Source of the DNA: GCA-2684655 sp051278165
GTDB lineage: Bacteria > Planctomycetota > UBA1135 > UBA2386
Assembly (NCBI GenBank): GCA_051278165.1
Contig: JBNMNW010000224.1
Span: 1-9,871, forward strand
Length of the DNA stretch: 9,871 nt
Direction: 5' to 3'
A model generated the notes under the pieces. That model did no database searches and had not been told where the DNA came from. It saw only the letters and a list, made by a program, of their open reading frames with translations. Both the position numbers and the translations under genes were made by a program. Below, in pieces: positions 1-6,501 of this stretch. Each line of letters begins with the position of its first letter. Positions within the stretch are counted from its first letter, which is position 1.

Positions 1-22
1 GCTACGATGCGCTAAACGAGAT

Positions 23-51
23 CGCGCTCGCGAGGTTCGCTCGCAAGCGCG
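23..51 (-). other. Strong hairpin just downstream of rpsB
   Basis: Two 12-base arms (23-34 and 40-51) pair with a 5-base loop. In minus-strand RNA all 12 pairs form, one of them a G.U wobble. It begins 6 bases after the rpsB stop codon. Only a weak, interrupted T-run follows in the transcript direction, so it is not a textbook Rho-independent terminator. It could be an inefficient terminator, an mRNA-stabilising 3' structure, or an attenuator between rpsB and a following gene. tsf usually follows rpsB in bacteria, but it would lie beyond the left edge and is not seen. Confidence 0.4.
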
Positions 52-57
52 GGTCGC

Positions 58-1146
58 TTACGACTCGCCGCCTTCGGGCTTCGGAGCGTCAGCTGCCGGT
101 GCAGCGGGTGCCGGTGCAGCGGGTGCTGCCGGTGCCGGTGCCGCTTCCGCAACAGGTGCAGCTGGAGCGACTGGAGCGACTGGCTCAACCGGCTGGATCG
201 TCGGCGCAACGGCCGAACCACCTTCCGTCTTGTCACCGCCAATCGAAACCGATGAAGCGTGACCGCCTGCTTGGAAGCGACCGCCGCCACCACCACCACC
301 ACCACCACCGCGACCACCAGGGCCACCGCGGCCACCGGGACCACCAGGACCACCGCGACGCATGCCACCACGAGCATCACGCTCGTTGCGACGGCCGGGA
401 GCCTGCTTGTTGCGGACGTCGTCCTGAGCGGCCTTTTGGGCATCGCGCAGAGTTCCGGCGTCACAGCCCGAGCGACCTTCCATCACGGCCTCAGCAAGCT
501 TGCTGAGGATTAGCTGGACGGAGCTCATTGCATCGTCGTTAGCCGGAATGATGATGTCGGCGAGCGACGGATCACAATCGGTATCGAGAATGCAGACCAC
601 CGGCACGTTCATGCGCTTTGCTTCGCGCATGGCGTTTTCTTCGCGGCGCGGGTCGATAACGACCAAAGCACCGGGAAGGCCGTGCAGGTCGCGCACACCG
701 TCGAGATTGCGTCGGATACGCTTGATCTCACGACGGATGGACGACTGGTCCTTCTTCTTGTATTTTTCGATTCCACCGGTCGTCTCCAAACCTTCGAGCT
801 CGACGAGGCGCGTCAGGCGCTCCCGAACGGTCGCGAAGTTGGTCAACGTTCCGCCGATCCATCGCTCGGTAACCGAAGGCATTTGGCACTTTTGCGCCTC
901 TGCTTCGACCACGGGCCGGATCTGCTTCTTGGTGCCGAGGAACATGATCTGAGCGCCGGTTGCAGCCAGTGAACGCATGAAGTGCGTTGCCTGGTACAAT
1001 CCGCGGATCGTCTCCTCGAGATTGATGACGTGGATCTTGTGCCGTTTCCCGTGGATGAATGGCTTCATCTTGGGGTTCCAACGGCTGGCCTGGTGGCCGT
1101 AGTGGACTCCAGCGTCGATCAGTTCTTGCGCAGTAACAAGCGGCAC
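58..1146 (-). CDS. rpsB: Small ribosomal subunit protein uS2 with long low-complexity C-terminal tail
   Basis: This encodes 30S ribosomal protein S2, which joins the small subunit late in assembly and sits between head and body. The predicted protein has 362 residues. Residues 1-225 are a full S2 core: TAQELIDAGVHYGHQ at the N-terminus, WNPKMKPFI at 23-31, ERWIGGTLTNF at 94-104, LPGALVVIDP at 157-166 and DTDCDPSLAD at 188-197. Usual S2 length is about 230-260 residues, so roughly 137 residues are extra: a charged linker (226-259), a Gly/Arg-rich stretch with RGG motifs and a run of ten glycines (about 260-290), and an Ala/Pro-rich tail (about 312-357). I chose the GTG at 1144-1146 because the S2 homology starts there, AAGGAG lies 10 bases upstream and a good promoter sits further upstream. 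An in-frame GTG at 1257 would add 37 residues unlike S2. The core resembles planctomycete S2 from memory of the family. Confidence 0.97.
   Translation of the reverse strand: MPLVTAQELIDAGVHYGHQASRWNPKMKPFIHGKRHKIHVINLEETIRGLYQATHFMRSLAATGAQIMFLGTKKQIRPVVEAEAQKCQMPSVTERWIGGTLTNFATVRERLTRLVELEGLETTGGIEKYKKKDQSSIRREIKRIRRNLDGVRDLHGLPGALVVIDPRREENAMREAKRMNVPVVCILDTDCDPSLADIIIPANDDAMSSVQLILSKLAEAVMEGRSGCDAGTLRDAQKAAQDDVRNKQAPGRRNERDARGGMRRGGPGGPGGRGGPGGRGGGGGGGGGGRFQAGGHASSVSIGGDKTEGGSAVAPTIQPVEPVAPVAPAAPVAEAAPAPAAPAAPAPAAPAADAPKPEGGES
95..124 (-). repeat. Tandem 15-bp repeat (2 copies) in the rpsB tail
   Basis: Two exact adjacent 15-base copies (95-109 and 110-124) encode consecutive Pro/Ala pentads in the S2 tail. 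The unit is a multiple of three, so gain or loss keeps the reading frame. The surrounding 90 bases hold further degenerate copies of the same Ala/Pro coding motif, which suggests the tail grew by in-frame duplication. Confidence 0.8.
287..307 (-). repeat. Trinucleotide repeat (CCA on +, GGT codons on -), 7 units, in rpsB
   Basis: Seven perfect CCA units on the plus strand read as GGT glycine codons in rpsB and are flanked by CCG/GGC variants of the same codon. They encode most of the ten-glycine run of the S2 tail. A homogeneous codon run like this is prone to slippage, so the glycine count may vary between strains without breaking the frame. Confidence 0.85.
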
Positions 1147-1156
1147 GTGCGGCAGG

Positions 1157-1162
1157 CTCCTT
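1157..1162 (-). promoter_or_regulatory. Ribosome binding site of rpsB
   Basis: Read on the minus strand this is AAGGAG, a near-perfect Shine-Dalgarno sequence, ending 10 bases before the GTG at 1144-1146. It decides the start of rpsB in favour of this GTG over the longer in-frame option at 1257. Confidence 0.75.
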
Positions 1163-1204
1163 GCCTTATTTATAGTAGCTTCGGGTACAGAAGATGGGGC
1201 GAGG

Positions 1205-1232
1205 ATTGTAGGGACAGCTTGCATGCCGTCAA
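1205..1232 (-). promoter_or_regulatory. Sigma-70-type promoter for rpsB
   Basis: On the minus strand TTGACG (1232 to 1227) and TACAAT (1210 to 1205) are separated by 16 bases. Each hexamer differs from the housekeeping consensus at one position. Transcription would start near 1198, giving a leader of about 50 bases before the GTG at 1146. Because the promoter lies inside the longer open frame, a start at 1257 would not be on the transcript it makes. Prediction is by eye only. Confidence 0.65.
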
Positions 1233-1625
1233 GCATCGATCCACCCCATAGGCCCACCCATTTTCATTATTACTCTCGGACGAAAGCAACCGAGGTCTCG
1301 ATGCACACGGTCTTTGCCTAGCCATTCCGCCCCCTTTCGCCTGCCATAAGTGATGATAGACTTATTGACGGTTATGGACTCGCAGCATGGGGTGGCGGAT
1401 GACTCGTTGTGGCAGTAGCCTCGACACAAATCCGCTCTCGCCGTGCTCCGGGGCGCTGGGGCTCTCGCCCTCTCCGGCCAATTCTTCCCCGCTCTAACCC
1501 CCTCGCACACGACACCCCACTTAAGGCCCGTGACCTTCGTCGATCCCTTCATCGCACCTGTCTCAGGCCCCACGGTAGAACCCGTGCACAGTGTAGAACC
1601 CGTGCACAGTACTGACACCCAGCGA
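1233..1625. other. Divergent intergenic region between rpsB and the diguanylate cyclase
   Basis: No convincing gene lies here. The frame of the downstream cyclase is open back to a GTG at 1443, but this extra 61 residues is Pro/Ser/Leu-rich without a recognisable domain, and I saw no good ribosome binding site before the GTGs at 1443 or 1530. A TTGACG occurs on the plus strand at 1365-1370 but has no matching -10 hexamer 16-18 bases downstream, so I do not call a promoter for the cyclase. The right part contains the tandem repeat at 1575-1610. No tRNA or recognised riboswitch was seen. Confidence 0.6.
1575..1610. repeat. Exact tandem 18-bp repeat upstream of the cyclase
   Basis: Two identical adjacent copies of GTAGAACCCGTGCACAGT (1575-1592 and 1593-1610) end 15 bases before the chosen ATG at 1626. 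Each copy contains the palindrome GTGCAC. The repeat could be a paired operator for the cyclase. Because 18 is a multiple of three and the frame is open, it could also be a coding duplication (EPVHS-type hexapeptide) if translation really starts further upstream. Confidence 0.85.
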
Positions 1626-2816
1626 ATGCAAGGCGGCCAGCAACCCGAAAAACCAGCACAGCCGACTTCGCAAGTCGTGCTGGTGATGAATCACAATCGG
1701 GATCCGCTGGACGAACTGGTCACGGCCCTCGCCAGCAACGGCTACGAGGTCCGGTTGGGCGAGTCGCTTGCCCAGAGCTATCGCATTGCCGGCGAAGAAC
1801 GTCCCGACGTCGTGCTACTCAACCCGTTGGTGCTATGCGAGGGCGGCGTCGAACTGGAACTGCTTGAACGGATTCAGGCAGAAGACGATCCGATCCCGGT
1901 AATCCTGCTGGTCGACGACCTGGCGGCACTTGCCGACGCTCGCAATCTAGCGGTGCCGTTCCGCGACTTTGTTCTGAAGCCGTGCTCGTCCGCTGAATGC
2001 GTGCACCGCGTCGAACTCGCGCTACAAACTCGTTCCCGGATTCGGGGCCTGCAAACGCGCGCCCGCCAACTCGAGAGCCAAGTCAGTGTCGACTTCAAGA
2101 CCGGCCTGACCAGCGAACTCTACATGAAGAAGATCATGGGCCTCGAGTGGAAGCGTGCGCAACGACACCAAAACCCTCTTTCACTGCTGTTGATCGACGT
2201 CGACAACTTCAAGGGCGTCAACGACACCACGGAATACGCCTTCGGCGACGAAGTGCTGCGCCGCGTCGCCGACGCGCTGAAGGCCAACGTCCGTGAGACA
2301 GACTTTGCGGCTCGATTCGGTGGTGATGAGTTCTGTGTGCTTCTGCCACAGACGAGCCCTGCCGAAGCCGTGCAGACTGCGCTGCGCATTCGCCAGCGGA
2401 TCTCCGGCATGACGGTGCGCAGCGGCAACTTCGAACGCCAGGTCACAGTTTCCATCGGCGTTGACAGCTACGACGGCCGCAAGGCGAGCAGTGTTGACCA
2501 TCTGCGTCGCCACGCCAACCGGGCGCTGCACGAGGCGAAGCGCCGCGGCAAGAACCAGGTGTGGCTATACAGTGGTTCTGAAGTTCGGGGCCTTGAAGCA
2601 GAAGCATCTGGCGCCGGTGGTTCTGGCGACGGTGGTTCTGGCTCTGGCGGCTCTGGCTCTGGCAGCCCTGGCTTTGGCGGCGATGCAGCAGGCCCCTCTG
2701 CCGCGGGCCATGCCGATGCCAGCAGTTCGCAAGGCAGCGTGTCCGACACGCGTTTTCCGACGGATCCGATCGTAGATCCGGACCTGCACACTGGCGAATC
2801 CGCCGCCGAAGAGTAG
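1626..2816 (+). CDS. Diguanylate cyclase with degenerate receiver domain
   Basis: The 396-residue protein is predicted to make cyclic-di-GMP from two GTP in the cytoplasm. Residues 16-135 look like a response-regulator receiver, but the usual aspartate after the third strand is replaced by asparagine (PDVVLLNPL, N66) and the acidic pair after strand 1 is lost (VLVMNHNRD). The conserved lysine survives (VLKP, K118). A helical linker follows (about 136-155), then a GGDEF domain at about 156-315: IDVDNFKGVND at 190-200, GGDEF at 232-236, and an inhibitory RETD I-site at 223-226, exactly five residues before GGDEF. The last 70 residues are a Gly/Ser-rich, then acidic, apparently disordered tail. 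The ATG at 1626 has no clear Shine-Dalgarno, and a start as far up as 1443 remains open. The gene stands alone on the plus strand and converges on the histidine kinase gene. Confidence 0.92.
   Translation: MQGGQQPEKPAQPTSQVVLVMNHNRDPLDELVTALASNGYEVRLGESLAQSYRIAGEERPDVVLLNPLVLCEGGVELELLERIQAEDDPIPVILLVDDLAALADARNLAVPFRDFVLKPCSSAECVHRVELALQTRSRIRGLQTRARQLESQVSVDFKTGLTSELYMKKIMGLEWKRAQRHQNPLSLLLIDVDNFKGVNDTTEYAFGDEVLRRVADALKANVRETDFAARFGGDEFCVLLPQTSPAEAVQTALRIRQRISGMTVRSGNFERQVTVSIGVDSYDGRKASSVDHLRRHANRALHEAKRRGKNQVWLYSGSEVRGLEAEASGAGGSGDGGSGSGGSGSGSPGFGGDAAGPSAAGHADASSSQGSVSDTRFPTDPIVDPDLHTGESAAEE
2607..2675 (+). repeat. Gly/Ser-coding low-complexity repeat in the cyclase tail
   Basis: This stretch encodes residues 328-350 of the cyclase, almost entirely Gly and Ser with one Asp. 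It includes two copies of GGTGGTTCTGGC (2616-2627 and 2631-2642) and several GGCTCT units. It looks like in-frame expansion of a GGS-type flexible linker directly after the catalytic domain. Confidence 0.7.
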
Positions 2817-2831
2817 TCGGCTCGGCTGACT
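2815..2831 (+). terminator. Possible weak bidirectional termination hairpin
   Basis: The sequence overlapping the cyclase stop codon can form a 7-pair hairpin with a 3-base loop, including one G.U pair. It lies in the 36-base gap between two convergent genes, where a terminator is expected. No T-run follows on either strand, so this is weak evidence only. Confidence 0.2.
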
Positions 2832-2852
2832 GCGCGCTGGCGATCGCGACTG

Positions 2853-4358
2853 CTACGACCCAGCGGGAGCCACCGGCAACTCAATCGTCGTCCGGAAGCC
2901 TTCGCCGGGCGCCGCGTCCACCACCATCGTGCCGCCGTGGGTTTGCACGATGGAGTAGCTGATGAACATGCCTAGGCCGCTGGCGTCGGGCCGATCCTTC
3001 TTGCTGAAGAACGGATCGAACACGCGCGCGAGTAGTTCCTTCGCCATACCGGGACCATCATCGGCAACGACCACCCGGACCATGCCAGCATGCGCCGAAC
3101 ACGTCACTGTGATTTTACCGCCTTGGTTCGACCGGACGCCGTCCCCCATTGCGTCGAGCGAGTTCAAGAACAGGTTGAGCATGACCTGCTGGATCTCATG
3201 GGCATCGCCATAGACCAACGGTAGCTCCTTCGCCGGCTTGACCGAGAACGCCACGTTACTCTGCTCGCAGCGATGCTCGACCAACGCGTGCGCGCCAACA
3301 ATGGCCGTGACGACATCGAAGCTCGCCGACTGCGCATCCTTGGGAGCAAATTCGAGCATGCGCCTGGTTGTGCGTGCGACCCTGGCCAAACCATCCTGCA
3401 CGAGCTTCAGGTAGATGGTCTGCTTTTCGCTCAGTCCCTCCGCCTGCAGCAAGCGATTGATCGCATTCTGCATGCCACCAATCGGGTTATTGATCTCGTG
3501 GGCAACGCCCGCAGCCAACGTGCCGATGGTCGCGAGACGCGTGCTCTGCACCAAAGCGCGCTCCTTCTGCTCGGTCGCATCGACGGCCGTCTGCACTGCC
3601 TCTTGCAGGTGTTTGGTGTGGTTCTCGACCTTCTCGGCCATGCGATTGAACGTCAACACAAACCGATGCAACTCGGGCACACCGTGCATTTCCGGCATGC
3701 GTGCGTCGTAGCGACCAGATGCGACCGCTTGTGCCGCAATACCAATCTTCTGCATCGGCCTACCAATGGTGCGCCGCGTCAGCCAGAACAGCACGGCACC
3801 AAACAGCACGGTTGAGGCCAAGATGCCGAGCACCGCAGACAACACCGGCAACGAAGCCGGCAGCCGCGGGAACACTTGCGGCACAAACCAGAGGTATCCG
3901 ACCACTCGCTGCTTCTGACGCAGCGCTCGACAGTAGCCGTCCCCGACTTTGAACGAAATGTCGGAGCGAGCCGCTCGCCCAATGCCATCCACGATCTCCT
4001 GCAGGTCGAACGTGTCCGGGTCGCGATGCACCGCGCCAACCGTGTTCAGGTAGACGCTGTTATCGAATGGCGGCCGACCGCTGGTGATGATGACGTCGCT
4101 GTAGCTCTCCTGCAGCAATCGATTGCGCAGCAATCGCCGAACCACGGTTCCGGTGGTAGATGCGTCATCAAGCTCTGCTGGTGTATAGACGCGCTCGAGT
4201 TCCTTGAACGAATGGTTGACCGAGACGGACAGCAACTCGCGTTCGCGTTCGCGCTCAAACCACTGCAACTGCGCTTCGTGCACAACAATTTGCACGCTGC
4301 CGACCGTCAGAACGTTCAGCAACAGCGCGAACAGCAGAATGCGCCACGCAAGCGACAC
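2853..4358 (-). CDS. Membrane-bound sensor histidine kinase
   Basis: This is a 501-residue two-component sensor kinase. A transmembrane helix at about 5-25 and a second at about 168-193 enclose an extracytoplasmic sensor region of roughly 140 residues that I cannot assign to a named fold. A HAMP-type linker (about 193-247) and a predicted coiled coil (about 248-275) follow. The H-box is GVAHEINNP with phosphoacceptor H287. The ATP-binding domain shows the N-box (NLFLNSLDAM, N395/N399), G1 (DDGPGM, 433-438), F-box (FDPFFSKK) and G2 (GLGM, 461-464), so all catalytic motifs are intact. The H-box style is that of NtrB/ZraS-like kinases. The start is a GTG, 4 bases after the stop of the GspF-like gene, without an evident Shine-Dalgarno, which suggests translational coupling. 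No partner response regulator with a functional receiver is in the window. Confidence 0.95.
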   Translation of the reverse strand: MSLAWRILLFALLLNVLTVGSVQIVVHEAQLQWFERERERELLSVSVNHSFKELERVYTPAELDDASTTGTVVRRLLRNRLLQESYSDVIITSGRPPFDNSVYLNTVGAVHRDPDTFDLQEIVDGIGRAARSDISFKVGDGYCRALRQKQRVVGYLWFVPQVFPRLPASLPVLSAVLGILASTVLFGAVLFWLTRRTIGRPMQKIGIAAQAVASGRYDARMPEMHGVPELHRFVLTFNRMAEKVENHTKHLQEAVQTAVDATEQKERALVQSTRLATIGTLAAGVAHEINNPIGGMQNAINRLLQAEGLSEKQTIYLKLVQDGLARVARTTRRMLEFAPKDAQSASFDVVTAIVGAHALVEHRCEQSNVAFSVKPAKELPLVYGDAHEIQQVMLNLFLNSLDAMGDGVRSNQGGKITVTCSAHAGMVRVVVADDGPGMAKELLARVFDPFFSKKDRPDASGLGMFISYSIVQTHGGTMVVDAAPGEGFRTTIELPVAPAGS

Positions 4359-4362
4359 GGCG

Positions 4363-5526
4363 TTATCGCTTGCTCATCTGCTGCATCATCGTTAGGAGCG
4401 GCATGAACAAGGCAAACACGATGAAGCCAACGGCGACGGCCATGACCACAAGCAGGATCGGCTCAATCAGCTTGAACGTGGTATCGACGGTCTGGTCGAC
4501 CTCGAGTTCGTAGCGATCGGCGACCTTCGACAGCATGTTGTCGAGTTCACCGGTTTGCTCGCCGACGTCGACCATGTTGATGACGATGTCGTCGAACATG
4601 CCGCTCTCGCCCATCGGCACCGCAAACCCGGCGCCTTCGCGAATCGAGGATTGCACGTCAGCAACGGCGGCAGCCATATGCACGTTGTTCGTCGATGCGT
4701 GCAGGATGTCGAGCGCTTCAAGGTGAGGCACGCCGGATTGAATCAACGTCCCGAACGTGCGCGCGAAGCGAGCCACCAGGCTCTTGTGGATTAGACCGCC
4801 GAACAGCGGCATGTGCAGCGCGACCCTATGCATGAACTTGCGATAACCAAATGCTTTGGCCATCAACATTCGATGCACGGTTAGCAACACCACGGCCGTC
4901 AACATGTAGGCCCACCACCAAACCTTGAGGTGGTCGCCAATGCCCATGACGGTCTCGGTCGTCCAGTGCAAATTGCCTTCGCCCAACGTGGCGAACACTT
5001 GCTTGAACTTCGGGATCACGAACGCGAAGACGAGCAGCAGCACCAACAACGCCACAACCAGGATGGCAACCGGGTAGGCCAACGCTCCCTTGACGCGTGA
5101 CTTGATCGCCTCACTGGTAACCAAGAAGCCGCTCAAGCGATTGAGGATCTCCTCCTGCACACCACCGGCCTCACCAGCGCGCACCATGTTGGTGTAAAGT
5201 GCGTCGAACACCATGTCATGCTTGGCCATAGCCTCGGACAGCGGCGTGCCGCCTTCGACATCTTCAACCAACTGAGCGGCAATCCGCTTCATCGATCCCT
5301 GCGGCATCTGTCCTTCGAGGATGCGCAGACTCTTGGTAATCGGAATGCCCGCGTTGAGCAGCACGGCCAATTGGCTCGTGAACTCAGCGAGCACCCTGGC
5401 GGTCACTCGACCTTTACCAAAGGTGAACGAACTGCCGCCACCACCACCGGCTTTACCGGATGGTCGGGCGACTGCGGCGGTGGACGCTTTTGGAGCTGGG
5501 CTCCGGCGCTGCAGTTTCTTCGGCAT
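4363..5526 (-). CDS. Type II secretion / type IV pilus inner-membrane platform protein (GspF/PilC family)
   Basis: The 387-residue protein has two T2SF domains. In GspF/PilC proteins these form the inner-membrane platform that contacts the assembly ATPase and drives pseudopilus or pilus growth. The first repeat (about 47-172) has FTSQLAVLLNAGIPITKSL, MVRAGEAGG at 114-122, ALAYPVAI at 148-155 and a membrane helix at about 152-172. A second membrane helix lies at about 203-220. The second repeat (about 251-376) has RFARTFGTLIQSGVPHLEAL, VGEQTGELDNML at 321-332 and a last membrane helix at about 354-376. The first 45 residues are basic and Gly/Ala-rich (KAGGGGGSS) in place of the small N-terminal domain usual in full-length GspF/PilC. 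No GspE, GspG or PilB gene is visible. It starts 99 bases after the phosphatase stop and is followed at 4 bases by the sensor kinase. The specific machine it serves cannot be told from this window. Confidence 0.93.
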   Translation of the reverse strand: MPKKLQRRSPAPKASTAAVARPSGKAGGGGGSSFTFGKGRVTARVLAEFTSQLAVLLNAGIPITKSLRILEGQMPQGSMKRIAAQLVEDVEGGTPLSEAMAKHDMVFDALYTNMVRAGEAGGVQEEILNRLSGFLVTSEAIKSRVKGALAYPVAILVVALLVLLLVFAFVIPKFKQVFATLGEGNLHWTTETVMGIGDHLKVWWWAYMLTAVVLLTVHRMLMAKAFGYRKFMHRVALHMPLFGGLIHKSLVARFARTFGTLIQSGVPHLEALDILHASTNNVHMAAAVADVQSSIREGAGFAVPMGESGMFDDIVINMVDVGEQTGELDNMLSKVADRYELEVDQTVDTTFKLIEPILLVVMAVAVGFIVFALFMPLLTMMQQMSKR

Positions 5527-5625
5527 CGACGACGACTGGGCTACAGAAGGGAGAGGGGTATGGCCATCGTTGCGTATCCAGCGAGTCTGGGCAACGGCCT
5601 ACGTGCGAGACCGCGAAACCTTCGG

Positions 5626-6501
5626 TCACTCAGACAGAGGGCCGAGCCACCGCAGCACCGAGTAAGCCAGCAAACAGACCGCCCCGACCAGCACCAAGAA
5701 CGACCCGAACGGCGGCCGCAGGGATATAGCTGTTGGCCACATAGAACGGGCATCTGGACGCTCATGGCGTGGTAGATCGACCTCGGCGCTGCCGGCTAGG
5801 GCGGGATCCAGAACATCGACGACGACCGCGGTGGCGTTGTCCGGGGCACCGGCATCGAGCGCCGACTTAATCAGCCGCTCCGCTGTTTCTTGGGCATCCC
5901 GACCACCGACAATCTCAGCAAATTCTTCACCGGGCGCCACATTCCAGACGCCGTCCGTGCACAGGATGAAGCGGTCGCCGGCCTCGACATCAATGCGCGC
6001 ATCGTCCGCATCACATTCGACCTGGCCACCACCGATGCACCGGGTCAACATACTCTCGCCTTCTTTGACCGCGTGATCGGTCGTCAACGCCACACAAGCA
6101 TCGCCGCGCAAGCGGTAGAGTCGCGAATCGCCAATGTGGCCAACCACGCCGCCGGTGGCATCCAACCACAACGCAGTCATCGTAGTGCCCATGTCGCGCA
6201 AGGCCGGGACCGCTGCAGCTGATTCAAACACGCGGGCGTTCGCGGCATGGAAGCCTTGACGCATGCGTTCGTCGACGCCCGTCACCGCGCTGGCATCGAG
6301 CAAGGTTGTCCCCAATGCCCGCAGCGCCGTGCGACTTGCCTCGGCCCCGCCAGCAGCTCCCCCCATGCCATCGGCGATCGCCGCGATGAACGCGGGCGCG
6401 TCCCCCACCGGCGTCGCGAGCAAATAGTCATCTTCGTTGGCGCCGCGCACCAGGCCGGTGTGACTGCACACTCCAATCGCAAGCCCGGCCGGCAACTTCA
6501 T
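5626..6501 (-). CDS. PP2C-family Ser/Thr protein phosphatase with C-terminal membrane anchor
   Basis: The 291-residue protein is a metal-dependent phosphatase of the PP2C (PPM, Stp/PppA/PrpC) type that removes phosphate from Ser/Thr in proteins. The motifs are in order: GANEDDYL (20-27), ADGMGG (43-48) with metal ligand D44, GTTMTALWL (105-113), GHIGDSRLYR (121-130), TTDHAV (140-145), CTDGV (181-185) with D183, and PDNATAVVV (220-228) with D221. All metal-binding acidic residues appear present. The catalytic domain ends near 232. A linker of about 30 residues leads to one hydrophobic helix at about 267-286 and a short tail, so the enzyme should be held on the cytoplasmic face of the membrane with no outside domain. 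Its ATG overlaps the lipoprotein stop as ATGA, indicating translational coupling. No Ser/Thr kinase is visible in the window. Confidence 0.95.
   Translation of the reverse strand: MKLPAGLAIGVCSHTGLVRGANEDDYLLATPVGDAPAFIAAIADGMGGAAGGAEASRTALRALGTTLLDASAVTGVDERMRQGFHAANARVFESAAAVPALRDMGTTMTALWLDATGGVVGHIGDSRLYRLRGDACVALTTDHAVKEGESMLTRCIGGGQVECDADDARIDVEAGDRFILCTDGVWNVAPGEEFAEIVGGRDAQETAERLIKSALDAGAPDNATAVVVDVLDPALAGSAEVDLPRHERPDARSMWPTAISLRPPFGSFLVLVGAVCLLAYSVLRWLGPLSE

Noticed and set aside
99..506. Open frame on the plus strand across the rpsB tail with a His-rich run
   Set aside because: The histidines are the CCA repeat read in another frame; the opposite strand encodes a clear ribosomal protein.
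1169..1174. TATAAA on the minus strand as a second -10 box for rpsB
   Set aside because: Transcription from it would start at or inside the Shine-Dalgarno sequence, and no -35 hexamer lies at the right distance.
1147..1257. N-terminal extension of S2 starting at GTG 1257
   Set aside because: No S2 homology, contains the likely promoter, and has a much better start with a Shine-Dalgarno at 1146.
1229..1618. Open frame of 129 codons on the minus strand in the divergent region
   Set aside because: Overlaps the rpsB promoter, has no recognisable domain, and its repetitive start (LCTGST twice) is only the 18-bp tandem repeat translated.
1443..1625. 61-residue N-terminal extension of the diguanylate cyclase from GTG 1443
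   Set aside because: Pro/Ser-rich with no domain and no good ribosome binding site. Not fully excluded, since codon usage there is not clearly non-coding.
2853..4358. The neighbouring cyclase as response-regulator partner of the histidine kinase
   Set aside because: The cyclase is on the opposite strand and its receiver lacks the phosphoacceptor Asp, so it is an unlikely phosphotransfer target.
5568..5596. Inverted repeat CGTTGC/GCAACG with a 17-base spacer between the phosphatase and gspF-like genes
   Set aside because: Only six-base arms, which can occur by chance, and no promoter hexamers around it. It is too weak to call an operator.
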